DNA of 64,000 bases from Rotaria macrura (Eukaryota > Rotifera > Eurotatoria > Philodinida > Philodinidae), in assembly GCA_900239685.1 (NCBI GenBank), contig OENT01000761.1, positions 1-64,000 on the forward strand, given 5' to 3'. Below the pieces are notes generated by a model that was not told where the DNA came from, did no database searches, and worked only from the letters and a program-made list of their open reading frames with translations. Position numbers and translations under genes: made by a program. This document shows, piece by piece, positions 33,749 through 45,642 of the stretch (positions within the stretch are counted from its first letter, which is position 1; each line of letters begins with the position of its first letter).

Positions 33749-34388
33749 TGAACATATCTATGGATATCGATAAAAATTAAAACATTCAATTTTTCAATAA
33801 GACAACAAATTCAATGAAATGCTATTCTAGTGCTTTGTTACGGGACACACAGTTAACTATATTCAACCTACAGTATGATGTATGAAATGTGCATTAAAGC
33901 TATCTGACATTTGTTTCAAAGTAAATCACTCGAACCCATGTCGTAAAGAAAGAATTCCAGAACGAGCGTTTGATCTTTTGACATTTGCTTAGGGAAAAAG
34001 AAAAAATAATAAAATTGAAAAAAATCGATGAACTAATGAATTGTCTCAATCGATAATAATTACGATGTTAAGAACAAGTACCAAAACAGCAAAACAGAAT
34101 ACCCCACATGTACATGTGAAAAGAAAACATGACTCCAGTTTGCTTTCTTTCTAGAATTATTAATCAGACACTTGACAAAAAAAAAAAAAGAAGAAAAAAA
34201 AAGTCGTACGAAACCAATTCGCTCTCCTATTTCTTCTGTTCTTTCTTCTGCTTCACTTTAGCAAAACAGTACCAATCGAGTAGGTGTTGTTGGTTGAAAA
34301 AACAACATTGTGTATAACGTTTCGAACAACTTCTCTTTTTTTTTTCTTCTTTTTCTACTTCTTTGAAGAAAAAAAAAAGACTTCATTT
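33749..34388. other. intergenic, no gene seen
   Basis: AT-rich spacer upstream of the PTB gene and downstream of the minus-strand membrane protein. Contains A/T homopolymers near 34180 and 34340 only. Confidence 0.5.
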
Positions 34389-35030
34389 CTACCAATACAA
34401 CGTTCTATTACGAACGCAAATGACAACTGAATAAAGAAAAAAAGTCCGAATCGATTGTACAAAATGAATAATAATGATTGGCAATGGAATTTGAAATTCA
34501 ATGTTAAATTGTTGAAACAATATTATATAAAAAGATATACACATGCCACTAAGTGCTATAACTCGATGCATATATGTTTGCAAACCATTCAAAATACAAT
34601 AGATGATATGTAGACAATTAATAGCAATAAGAGTATAATCTTTTTGAAAATCATTGAGTAAAGAATCTTTTTTCAAATTATTCAATCGATAATTATTAGA
34701 AACAAGGATAAGGCTGGTTAAGAGAAAGAGATGAAAAATCGACCATATATATGAATGAATAAGAGTAATAAATGAAAGTAAAGCACCGGTTAGAATAGCA
34801 TCAATCAAGAGAAGACTACGTATACAATAATTCGACATGTATACATATAGAAAATCTAATAGAAGATCATTAGTTGATAATAGACTTAAAATAATTGCAT
34901 ACAATGAAACCAAAGGACAACGTTGTTTAAATAATGGAAGTAAATAGACATTATGTATAATGTATGAAATCAATACGAATACGACATAGATAATCGACAG
35001 TATCGATTCAAAAACTAAACGTATCATCAA
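34389..35030 (-). CDS. intronless multi-pass membrane protein, unknown
   Basis: A 213-residue single-exon frame made almost entirely of hydrophobic segments: LVFESILSIIYVVFVLISYI, LVSLYAIILSLLSTNDLLL, LLLIDAILTGALLSFITLI then WSIFHLFLLTSLILV, YTLIAINCLHIIYCILNGL, VIALSGMCISFYIILF and LPIIIIHFVQSIRTFFLYSV. Six or seven helices are likely. The loops carry few charges. No family was recognised. The frame is preserved over its full length, codon use matches neighbouring genes, and it begins with ATG ATG. Most neighbours have several introns, so a single exon is slightly unusual. Confidence 0.65.
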   Translation of the reverse strand: MMIRLVFESILSIIYVVFVLISYIIHNVYLLPLFKQRCPLVSLYAIILSLLSTNDLLLDFLYVYMSNYCIRSLLLIDAILTGALLSFITLIHSYIWSIFHLFLLTSLILVSNNYRLNNLKKDSLLNDFQKDYTLIAINCLHIIYCILNGLQTYMHRVIALSGMCISFYIILFQQFNIEFQIPLPIIIIHFVQSIRTFFLYSVVICVRNRTLYW

Positions 35031-35532
35031 CTACACTTACATCAAAACAGAACAAATTTTTATTGAAATGCGCGTTTATTACATCTAGGTATTTTTCATT
35101 CGTATGTGGTATAATGAGTTTCACAAGCAATTACTGCTAGGAAAAAGAATCTGATCTCTTTTTCGTCATCGTTCTAATGGCTTATTGAACTAGGCGATGA
35201 ATTATATTTGCACATGTAATGCCTTTACGTCTTAGCCTTTTTGTTCACAAACGCTTGTCATTTTATAATAGCTTTATGAGACATATATATATAGAGAGAG
35301 AGATGATGGTAGTTGTTCTTACCTGTTTGTTATTTTATAGTAGAGGCAACATTGTTAAACCTATGTCTTATCGAATACTTGATATTGTACTTTACAAACA
35401 CATACATTTTTTTTCCTCGTTCTTTTTTTATCTTTTATTCATTAATATCATTTTTTTTTACTATCTTTCACAATATGTGTAAGGAGAGTTCCTTTTTTTT
35501 TTTTTGTTCTTGTTCGTATTTGTTTAATTCAT
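35031..35532. other. intergenic, no gene seen
   Basis: Between the membrane protein and the 3' end of the oligoribonuclease gene. Contains poly-T runs (35408-35460, 35491-35503) that create spurious hydrophobic frames. Confidence 0.5.
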
Positions 35533-36122
35533 TCATGATTGTTTTTCTTGAGCAAGAAGGTCGAATTTGAATATATTAGCACGATAGTATCGTAACAATT
35601 CAATAGATCCTTGTAATTCTGTTACAAGATTATTTCCATCAGTACATATGATTCTAAAATAAATCGTGATGTATGAAAATTAAAAGAAGTTTTTTTTTGA
35701 AATAAACATTATATACGTACGGTCGACTTTCATAAACTTGATGTGCCCATCTTCGACAAAGAACATTTAAAACATCGACATCAATACTTCGATAATGACA
35801 ACATGAAAGAAATTCCGGTATAACATGTTGTATTCTAGCACGATCAATATGAACGCATTGACCGCAAATAGGAGAACTTCGATTAACTAAAATATTTTTA
35901 TGTAAAAAACTAACTAAGAAAGAATATTGATTCGATTTATCGTTCATATCAAGATAAATATCATTTAAAATATTCAAATTTCCATCGGTAACAATCACAT
36001 AAACACGATTGACTTGATCACAATCTGTTTTCAACCAAACTAAATGTGTACGTGGATTTGAAAGAACAGGTGCAGGTAGATAGGGTGGATGTCGAATAGA
36101 ATGCCAACCAAGATAGAAATTA
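35533..36122 (-). other. second, catalytically degenerate oligoribonuclease-like domain
   Basis: Aligned by eye to domain 1 and to Orn family motifs: LVWLKTDCD replaces [12 protein letters not shown] (first Asp lost to Lys, Glu position altered); [11 protein letters not shown] is conserved; [11 protein letters not shown] keeps the middle Asp; [16 protein letters not shown] matches the family's [32 protein letters not shown] replaces [18 protein letters not shown], losing His and changing the last Asp to Glu. At most one or two of five catalytic residues remain. If translated alone from the ATG at 36181, the first 20 residues would look like a signal peptide, but that stretch is better explained as the 65-nt intron, because it has a polypyrimidine tract ending TTAATCATAG and no conserved residues. 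Confidence 0.75.
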
Positions 36123-37106
36123 CTATGATTAATTAAAAAACAGAACAGACAAATTATAAGATAACAACAATGATATTTCATAATTACTGATGTCGATAAT
36201 GATTTAGTTCATTAATAGATTCTCGTATATCATCACGTGCTCGATGCATCATTTGTCTATGTGGCCGTTTCATATATCGAATCGGTTGCCAACGTAGTGT
36301 TAACTCTTTCAGAGTACTACCTATAACGTTCATTTCATAGGACAATTATTTCTTTTCAATAAGAGAAAACACTTCATTCTACATACAATCAACAATACTT
36401 GGATGAAGAATGGCATTGAGACGTGGCATATATTTTTCAATAAACCTGAAATATTTTCAAAACAATCTCTCAGTATTATCCGATACGAATAGGTTGAGTG
36501 TACGCAGAATAAGAAAAAAAATCTGAATATTCATCTCGAAATCGATATTCAATAAATAGACATATAAGTAATATTGTAGTGATACATGATTGATAGTGTA
36601 TCAGATTTAAACCCTAAAATTATCGTTTGTTCTTTCTACGGATTTTCATTTCATCGTTACTTTTGACGATTATTCAATTCAGAAATAAAATAAGAAAACT
36701 TGCCATCGATCGACAAACACTGAATTTCCAGCTAGAATTCCAGTACCAACGGGACAATAATGTTGAAGAAAATTAATAACTGTTGTTTCAGCATTTTCCA
36801 ATGATATCCGACTTTGTCGTATTAATTCAAGTAATCCCGATTTAGTATGTTGTTCTCTTGACCAATCATTCATTTTATCAAGTACATTTTGATCATGATG
36901 AATCACAATATCCGGACCTAACACATACATAGTTACGAAAAACAAAACAAAACAAAATGCAAACCTTCAACATATTTTTGAAGATGAAAATCAGTTATTG
37001 CAATTGCTATTTCAACAATTGTGTGTACATTCAAATCAAGTCCACTCATTTCCAAATCAATCCATAGAAGTAAATTTTGATCACATTCATCGATCATTGT
37101 AGCCAT
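35533..37106 (-). CDS. REXO2: oligoribonuclease (REXO2/Orn), tandem two-domain form
   Basis: A 3'-5' exonuclease of the DEDDh class that degrades 2-5 nt RNA fragments. Six exons: 37106-36965, 36917-36704, 36445-36387, 36320-36188, 36122-35721, 35653-35533; they sum to 1071 nt (356 residues). Domain 1 is canonical: [13 protein letters not shown] (first D and E), [12 protein letters not shown] (second D), RIVDC-type turn, then [14 protein letters not shown] (H and last D). Exon 4 can either read through to TAA at 36184, giving a normal-sized 183-residue enzyme, or splice at CATCA/GTAATT across a 65-nt intron in frame into domain 2. The spliced join gives NHYRHHNFYLG, which restores the usual Orn C-terminal end. 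Domain 2 is degenerate (separate entry). Intron 2 (36703-36446) has a GC donor (GCAAGT), required to keep the DRWFIEKYMP reading. No mitochondrial presequence is seen. The gene starts 164 bp downstream of the afadin stop on the same strand. Confidence 0.85.
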
Positions 37107-37270
37107 AATAATCGAGATAGAAAAAATCTGAGTAATAGACAATTTTTATTTTCTTTATAAATTAGAAAAAAAAAAAGAACAAAAGATAAACAAACAAACA
37201 AGAAGAAAGAGAACATGTCTGATTGATGATTATTTTAAACAAGAGAAGAAAAAAAAACAAAATTCGTAAT

Positions 37271-40200
37271 CTATCGTAAAATAACATGATTTTCTTTATT
37301 ATTAATTTCTTGTTGAAAATATTTATTATTTATACATGGATCTATATATATTTCATGTCTATGAATAATAGATGAATGTGGTTGAGAAAATCCATCGATA
37401 TTCGATTCAATTTCAATTGTAACACGATCAATATCATTCATATTTGATAAGAGTCGTTCGTCTGTCAATTTTGAATTTGGTAAACGCTAGAACATTGAAA
37501 AAAATTAACTTGTTGAAATTTTTTAAAAATGAATTCATTTACAATATGTTTTGCTAGACGAGCTTGTTCTTTTCTAGCTTCAACTATTCGTTCTTCTTCA
37601 GACATTCGTCGTGATTGAAAATCTTGCATATCACGATTAGCACGAGTTTCACGTTCCTTCATATTTGTATAAGAATAATGAAATGTATAGAAACAAAGAA
37701 AAACAACAACTAATCAACAGATATTCTCCTACTCGTTCTTTACGTAGACGTGTTTCGGCATCGATTTTATGCTTGATTAACATTCGATTGATATGTGCAC
37801 GTTCGATTTCTCGTTCTTTTTCGAACTGTTCTAAACGACGTTTCAGTCTAAAATATTCAAAACAAAAAACAACATTGTCAAATAATATGAAATTAAACAT
37901 AGACACTTTTCATCGAATTGATCGTTTTCAAATGTAACATTTTGTGATTGAATAGACATCTAAAGAGAAAACAAACATCTTTTCTTGTTTGAATCATGAC
38001 ATAATGATACATGCCTGTCTATTTACTGGAGAATAAAATTCTTCAACACGACGATTGAATTCATCGTCTAATTTTAAATTTCTAGAAAAAAATCGAATGA
38101 AAAAAACAAAATATCATTGTTCTCTCGTACATACTCTAATTCTTTTTCATCTTGTTCAGTACGATAAGATTTGTTCATGAGATCATGCATTCGTTTTAAC
38201 CGTATTTCATGATCATTATTATTTGGATTTGTATTGAAGATCTTTGTTATGTCTTGTTTTTCCAATTGAATTTTTCTTTCAATAGAAAAATAAATAAAAT
38301 CTATGGTTAGTTATTAGTGAAATCTATCGAAAACATAATGATAAAATGTAACCTCCGATATATATATATAGATATACGATGATAGGGGGCGATATGTGCA
38401 ATTGTGATTACCTAGTGTAGATTCATCTCATAACTCATCACAACAAGGAAAGTATATTCTCTGTAAATCTCTGTTATTCACGTGATAGTTTGAAAATAAA
38501 TAGATATATATCTTTAATTTACCGTATTGATGAAGACACAGGAGCACTTGATGAATTTTTATTTGTTCTTAATAATCCACTACCGACATCAACATCGTTT
38601 TCCTAATGAAAAAGAATAATTAATAACAATTCTATTCATTGTTTCTTGTCTGAATAGAAAACTTACTGCACTAGTTCTTCTCATTAGTAGAGGAGTATTG
38701 ATCACGGGTTTCGGTAATATCATTGATGTTGTTACTAGTTTTATATTCTGATTGTCATACTGATCTGATGGAATATCTTGACGAATGATAATTGGTTTAG
38801 TTGTCGATATATTTCGATTCGTAAATGATTGTGTACGATTAATAGATCGAATAAAATTGCTTGATTGATAATTATCATATTGATGTTCGTTTGTATGTTT
38901 CGAATTGTAAAGATTTGGATTCGATTGATGTTGTTTAGGTGGTATAGAAGAATTTTTTCGTTCATTATATTTTACACGTGGTACTGATGATGATCGATGT
39001 TCATGATTGATATTGTCGGGAGAAGAAAATTCTTTTGTTCTATCAGTTTCTAATTTCGTTTGATGAATTGGTTCATGTTGAACAGTTGATAATGTTTCTT
39101 GGTTAAGAGTACATCTCAATACAGGTGTCAAATGTAGAATGGATGATGAATTAACACGAGTAAATTCATTGTTATTATCCGATGGTGTACTTAAGAGAGC
39201 TGAAAGACCATGACGATTAGCTGCATCTTTTCGTATTTGTAATGTAACTGACGGACCACATTGTTTAAGTGCATCGGCAGCTCTGAAAAAAAGAACATAT
39301 CATCTAATTGTTAGATTAGTTTCATTTTGTGAAATGGAGTTTTTTTTTACTGTTCTTGCGTTACATCGATGAGACTAATTTTATCAACGTGAAGTATTTG
39401 ATCACCAGGCTGAAGACGACCATCGTCATGAGCTGCACTACCAGATATAATCGATTTTATATAAATACCTCGAAATTCTTGAAATTCACTCTAAAATAGA
39501 AATTGACCAACGGTTATGTTTTGCCTTCAAAATAATGAAATTCAGTGTGTTACTTTTGCTGAAACAATACTCAAACCGAGACTATTGTCTATCTTGTTTA
39601 ATACAATTGTTTCTGTTCGATCATTCTCTTTTTTAGTAGTTTCAATCTAAATAGTTGAAATTGAAACTAAAAAAAACGAACTATTGTATGATCATAATTC
39701 ATTTACTTTTGATACTTCTAAAAATTCAGTCCAAAATCCTAAACTAAACGAATTCGTAAATAAACGACATAGTGCTGATCGACTCATAGGTTCAATGAAT
39801 TCAAATAATTTTTCTGGTATACCACGTAAATTTTCAAATGCATAACCATCTTCAGGTAATAGAAGTGGTAAATTTAAAATAGTTTCTTCGGCCAATTGAA
39901 TTATTGAACTTTCACGATGTAAATTTTCATCAACATGTTGATATGCAGCCGAAATAAGACTAGAACAAAACAAAAACATATTCTTTTTCAAATAATTCTT
40001 TATGTTAAAAACTTACGCTTGACGAAAACTATTCGATATCGGTGTTTCGGTGTTACTTAAAATATAACTATTCAATATTTGTGTTACTTGTCGTGAATTA
40101 ATTTTCCATGATCTATTGGCAAGTAATTGTTGTACATCGTAGACATCACGTTTTGAACATGTCAATAGTTGACATAATTGTTGTACTTTTATTAGATAAC

Positions 40201-43200
40201 ATTCCGATGCTAATTCTAAACCTTGTTTTTCTGCCCAATCATTAATAGATTTTAATCGAAATAATAATTTTTCTCCCGATAAACATGAACATAAATTTAA
40301 TTCGGGATAACAAACAAACCGATTGAATATCCATGAATTAATATAATGAAATAAATGTGAAAATATTTGAATAGTCAATCCAACATTGAGACGACATTTA
40401 CGTAATAAATTCATTATCAATGATAATGTTGTAAGTAGATCATCTAATTTAAATTGTTGATATGTATTTGTACTATCATTTATTGTTACATAACGATTAT
40501 CAGATGAATTTAAATTTGTTGAAAAATTTTCTTCAGAAATCTTCACGTTATTATTCATTTCGTTGATAGGATAATCTTGTGGATTGGTAAATGCTATCAA
40601 ATAATTATCTAATTCGTTCTTTAAACAATTTAATAAATAGTAAAATAAACGTCGAATAGATTCAATTAAACGACTTTGTGTATCATAAGAAATTTTCGAT
40701 AGATCTCGATCATGTTTAAGAAGATAGAGTAATTCAGATGTATTTGCTAGCCAATAAGCAAGATAATCACTATATTCGTTACATTCCTATGTATGACAAA
40801 TGAATTATTCATAAGATTTGAAAAGAAAACCGATATTTACTTCAGTTTTCTTATTAATCATATCTTCAATACGATAGATGAATGAAATAACTTCGTCTAA
40901 TTTCTGTACGATTGGCATAGTTGATCTTCCATAGGGTGATAAACGATATCGTAATGCCATATAAAGTGTACAAACAGGTGATAGACGAAAATGAATATTA
41001 TTCAATGGATAGTTATCAAAGACAGCATGAAGAAATCGAATTTCAGCTAAAATAATAATCGAACAATGTCATGAATAAAACAGCATTAGAAGAAATGGTG
41101 TCCATTGAGCGATATTTGCTCACTCTGTTTTCATCAATTACACATAGCGAAAAACAATCAGTAACTATTTAGTCGTTTTACATCATTTTTAGTTGTAATG
41201 CATATCATGTCCTGAGCTTGTCCGGCTAACGGTCAACCAGCATCTCTAGAGTTGAGCACTGAAATTCTCAGCGAGAATATATCTGATCGAGTTCACTTAA
41301 AGTTTATTAGTAGGTTTTCATATATTCTGCGTCGATCTATCTGGTTTATTTTTAAAGAATACGAGAAGAAAGGATAGTTGCTAGCCAAAATGACGCATTT
41401 TTTGGCCGAAAACAGCTTGAAAATGCACTTTTTGATTTTATCATATTTCAGCCACTCTTTCGTGTCTGATAAAAGTATGAAGCTTTCAACAGTTGAGTGA
41501 GTGCGTTACCGCAGTGTTTGATATATAGCTCCGGAGTAGCATAAGATTTTTCAAAAACTCTTGTTTTCAATAGATAGTCTAGACTCTATACTGCAAAGTT
41601 GCTCTGGATCACATGACTCCATTACGTAAGCATGCTTGGAAAATTTGCGATTGCTGACATCACCGAAAAAAACGGGCCTTTTTTGAGAGTGCGTTACTAG
41701 CATGTATTTTTCTTATAAAACATGAAGCATATAGTCAATTTAGATGAAGCTTTTAGACATTAAACAACTTTATATTACCTATCTATGCACAAAATTTGAA
41801 GGCTCTACGCATTATCGATTCGTAGATATTAGGATAGAAAGTAGCCAAAACGTGAGTGCGTTACCTACGGACAAGCTCTCCTACAGAATGGTACAACTTC
41901 GATTCAGTGATATATATTTATTTTCAATAAATAAAAATAGTTACATATCAGCACATAACACTTGTGTACTCAAACGTTCGATAGTTTTCTTTATTACACT
42001 TTCACTTAACCTTGTAAATTTAATCCAAGATAAAAACAATCCTTTAAGATTCTGCTGATATATCCTTGATCATATCTAATATATATATATAGAAATAGAC
42101 ATGCTGATATAAATGATTCGTACTACTTGAAGAACCACAATTAAATGTTATTCGACGAATACGACTATTCGTACAACCTTGAATTCGTTTTTCATAGAGT
42201 CGATTATGATTTTTAAAAGATTGATTTATTTGAGAAACTCGATCAAATTTTGTCAACACAGGTATGCAAGATTCTATTCGAAGAAGATATCAAAACTGTG
42301 TTTTTACGTCTATTATATTCACAAATATTTTCATAACGAAAAAAACATTCACATTATTAGCAGAATATTTGTTGGTTTCATCAATCAAACAAATGATCTC
42401 GGTGAGTAGATGAAAACCCGTAAATGTTTCAGATCAACTGAAAAATAAGATGAATTCCTACTTATCGTTAATTACAACTGTCTAAACCGATTCCACACAG
42501 TCAATAATTCTTACTCTGACGTTATAGATTGAGAAGTTACTGTATCATAATTTTCTCATTAAGAGTTATAATCTTACTTTGAGCAGGAACCTCCAAAAGT
42601 CCCGGTAGAACATTGAGTTTTGTTCTAAAACATTGTCAAAATCGATTTGAACAAAAAATTAAAAAAAACATTAAATCTTTCTCGGAAAACATACCCTTGT
42701 TCAGCAAGATTGTTGGACAATATTTTCTTTGGTTGAATACGTAATGTATTTGATTGACTGTGATTCATTTTATTTATACCATTCGTTGATAATACTGGCA
42801 ACGAACTATATACCGGTGACACTTCACTATTATTTATTTTTGTTTGTCCTGATATTAATTTCGATTTGAGATGAAATCGTGGATCATAATAAGTAAATGT
42901 TAGATTTCGTCCGAAACGAATAATTGCTCCGTGTTGCAGAATAAATGGTGTTGAGATATGTTTTCCATTCAGTCGTATATCACCACGTGGAAAGAGAGTG
43001 ACACTACCGTTTTGATGTTGTATTGTACAATGATCACGATCAATACCAGAGCCATCAATCTAGAGTGACACAGTTGCATTTGAAATTGAATTTCTTTTTT
43101 TTAAATAAGAGAAACACTTTACATAAAAATATTGCCGTCCATTAGCAGCAGTTTTTACATGACGACCCACATAGGTCGTACCAGGATATATTTTAAAGAC

Positions 43201-43966
43201 ACGAGGTGTTGAAAGATCAGTACAATCTGAAAATCATTGTAATAGAAAAATCTCTTATGCAAAATAAGATAGCAAATGAATTCTTACCATGATTAATTTC
43301 AATGAACATGGGATAATTATCATTGATAGTTAAATGTTGATTGGATGAAATCTCACTACTATCTACGATTGGTTTTAATGTATGCAATTGTTTACGTTTC
43401 GCCATGTATTCAAGTGGACATTTGATAACTTGAAATGTAATTGATCCTATTTCAATGTAAGAATTTTTTAGTGTCATTTTTATTTGATTTCAAATAAATG
43501 TTAACCTTGATTTTTTTGTGAATGAGTCAAATAAATATTTAGTGGACATTCTTTATCGGACACAATGATTTCTTTGATAGATCTATTCTCCATTTGATCA
43601 CTCGGCGGAATAAGAATCTTCAATGAAAATAATACAAGAAAGAAAGAAGAAGAAAAAAAACGAAGTTACCACATAAATAAATTTACCTGAAGTAAACAAT
43701 AGTTTTGTGGATCTTCATGTTTTAATCCATATTTTGCAAGCATAGTTTTAACAAGCGATTGTGCTGTATCATTTTTTGATAAATGAAATGTTTTATAAGG
43801 AATTGAAGGATTTAATGCATCACCAAATATTTTTATAGTTCCACCTTCAAACTATGCATAGATTAAATTCTACTTAACACAAAGATAAAAGCATACCTCC
43901 TTGTTTGCTATAAGTTTTAATAGATTTTTTTTGTTTCAGTCGATCTTGCTGAATTTTTTTAACCAT
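37271..43966 (-). CDS. AFDN: afadin/canoe, cell-junction scaffold
   Basis: Afadin links nectins and Ras/Rap1 signalling to actin at adherens junctions. Many short exons run from MVKKIQQDRLKQKK (43966) to NKENHVILR (37271). Domains in order: a Ras-association domain (GGTIKIFGDALNPSIPYKTF, then KYGLKHEDPQNYCLLQ, EIIVSDKECPLNIYL); an FHA-like domain (RVFKIYPGTTYVGRH, then GSGIDRDHCTIQHQNGS); a dilute (DIL) domain over about 41046-40013 (IHFRLSPVCTLYMALRYRLS onward); a PDZ domain (GIYIKSIISGSAAHDDGRL, QPGDQILHVDKISLIDVTQE, then RKDAANRHGLSALLSTPS); a basic disordered region; and a C-terminal coiled coil (LKRRLEQFEKEREIERAHI, SEEERIVEARKEQARLAKHI). Known afadins carry two Ras-association domains; only the second is visible. 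The frame is open upstream of the ATG but no exon for the first domain appears before the divergent kinase gene. One intron (42577-41047, 1531 nt) is far longer than the rest and holds a mobile element. Confidence 0.9.
41214..41878. mobile_element. inverted-repeat element inside an afadin intron
   Basis: Perfect 11-bp inverted ends GAGCTTGTCCG (41214-41224) and CGGACAAGCTC (41868-41878) are flanked by direct TCCT at 41210-41213 and 41879-41882. The word GAGTGCGTTAC occurs three times inside, at 41499-41509, 41687-41697 and 41854-41864, the last next to the right end; the left end has the related TAACGG in inverted sense. No transposase frame. The host intron is 1531 nt while most introns of the gene are about 50-70 nt, so insertion explains much of the expansion. 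Confidence 0.55.
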
Positions 43967-45358
43967 TTCTCGCTTTGATGAATGAATGAATGAATTCTGT
44001 TGTCCTCGGCAATAATTCAGCAATCGTCTATGGGTGTTATGATCGATGACTGAGTATCATTTTCATCGATACCGTTTTTTCTATGAATGAAAACAAGTTT
44101 CGTTTTTCTTTTTTTCTCTTCGTTCTTCCGAAGCAATTTTCGAATAGTTGATCGTATTAAATATGATTGAAGTATATATTAAAGAGCGAGAGACAGAGAG
44201 AGAGGGAAATAATAATTCATAAGCGATTGGCCAACATGTTACTTATAGATAGAGTAAAATCCATGTTATATAAATTATACTAGAACATTTTTCATGAGAC
44301 GACATATTCCCAAATGAGACTGAAGAATTGACAGTGGATTACAATGAACCTCAAAAGGATACATGCACCTATATGCCATAGATTTCCCTTGTTACAGTAG
44401 ATTCTTGACTCGAGAGACGATCGACGGAGAAGAAACAATTTGAAAATTTCAGTCTGTAAAATGTGTATTTACAACAATTCAATGATAAGTTCATACGAAA
44501 ATTCATTACCGATAAAATCAAAATCGTCAACATAATGTTTGTCAGGTCAAGGGAATAGAAAAAGTTAGATTTGTAGGCTTTTATATTGTGTGTTCTTATT
44601 CTTAATTAAACAAATTAAGGAAAGTCATTCTACTTTCCCAAAAACGGATTGTTCGTTCTTTCCTTTGTGATAATTATCGTATGTGCAAAAAATACATCGT
44701 CCTTCATATGGATCATTTCTCCGATAGAACTAAATGCATAATGATTTTTCCGTCTTCATACAGAAAAAAAAGAAAAAGAATAATTGAAAAGTTGATGAAA
44801 ATTGTGTCAAATCTAGACACATTAAAAATGAATGTCATGAATACAATAATCTTTAGTGTTTAGTATGGTTTTTATGTCAGGTCGTTATGTTTCCATTAAA
44901 CTACGACTGATTGATATCAACTGTTTGCAGTGATGACAACAATGAATCATTCAATCGATTCGATTACGAGAACAAGAGGTCGCTTTTTTCGATTCACATA
45001 TATATATATCAGACATGATCCAGTTTTCAATATAATGACATCAAGTTATGTCAACCGATGAAAAATTCATTTTATTATTGACAAACATTTGAAGTTGACA
45101 GAAAACTTTTCTTTCGATTGGTTTAATCTAAACAATAAACGCGAAATTTTAGCTTTGTTAACATATAATAACGGTCGTAACATTATTGTATTAGATCATC
45201 GATGTTCTTGTTTTGATGCATGTTTGAAAAATAAAATGGTACTCATTGATAGATGAGTTTGAGAAATAATCACGTTTTGCTATGTTACTAAGAATGTATA
45301 ATACAGCTCGATAAATACCTTATTCAGGGATTTTTATGTGTAATACAATGTATCAGCA
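43967..45358. other. long 5' intergenic region between divergent genes
   Basis: Lies upstream of afadin (minus) and the deoxynucleoside kinase (plus). AT-rich with a GA run (44185-44206) and a TA run (44998-45009). No exon for the missing first Ras-association domain of afadin could be found here. Confidence 0.5.
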
Positions 45359-45553
45359 TTCGTTTAGCAGGTATCCCACTGTGTTTCATTGTTTGATATA
45401 TGATGATTATTAACATTTACGTCCATCATTTGTAAAAAATTTGTTCCACCTTCTGATAGTATACAATATCAGAAGATGTAAGAATTTTTAATATTGAGGC
45501 ACATCTACATGGATATTGTCATCGATTTGACATTTGAGTATCTGCTAAACGAA
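45359..45553. mobile_element. short MITE-like inverted-repeat element, 195 bp
   Basis: Ends TTCGTTTAGCAGGTA (45359-45373) and TATCTGCTAAACGAA (45539-45553) pair at 14 of 15 positions. Near the centre, CTTCTGATA (45450-45458) and TATCAGAAG (45467-45475) form a perfect 9-bp stem. No coding capacity. It lies about 90 bp upstream of the kinase start, so it may supply or disturb promoter sequence. No clear target duplication. Confidence 0.6.
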
Positions 45554-45642
45554 AACATCTCAAGTTCGTTTTCATTCAAATAATAGAACATTCATGACGC
45601 ATATATTTAGATTCGATTGAAATACCTTGCAGTGTTTAAATA

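Noticed and set aside
36122-36181. Signal peptide at the start of the second oligoribonuclease-like copy
   Set aside because: The hydrophobic stretch has intron features (GTAATT donor just before it, pyrimidine-rich run, TTAATCATAG acceptor) and splicing it out keeps the frame; the hydrophobicity is a by-product of T-rich sequence.
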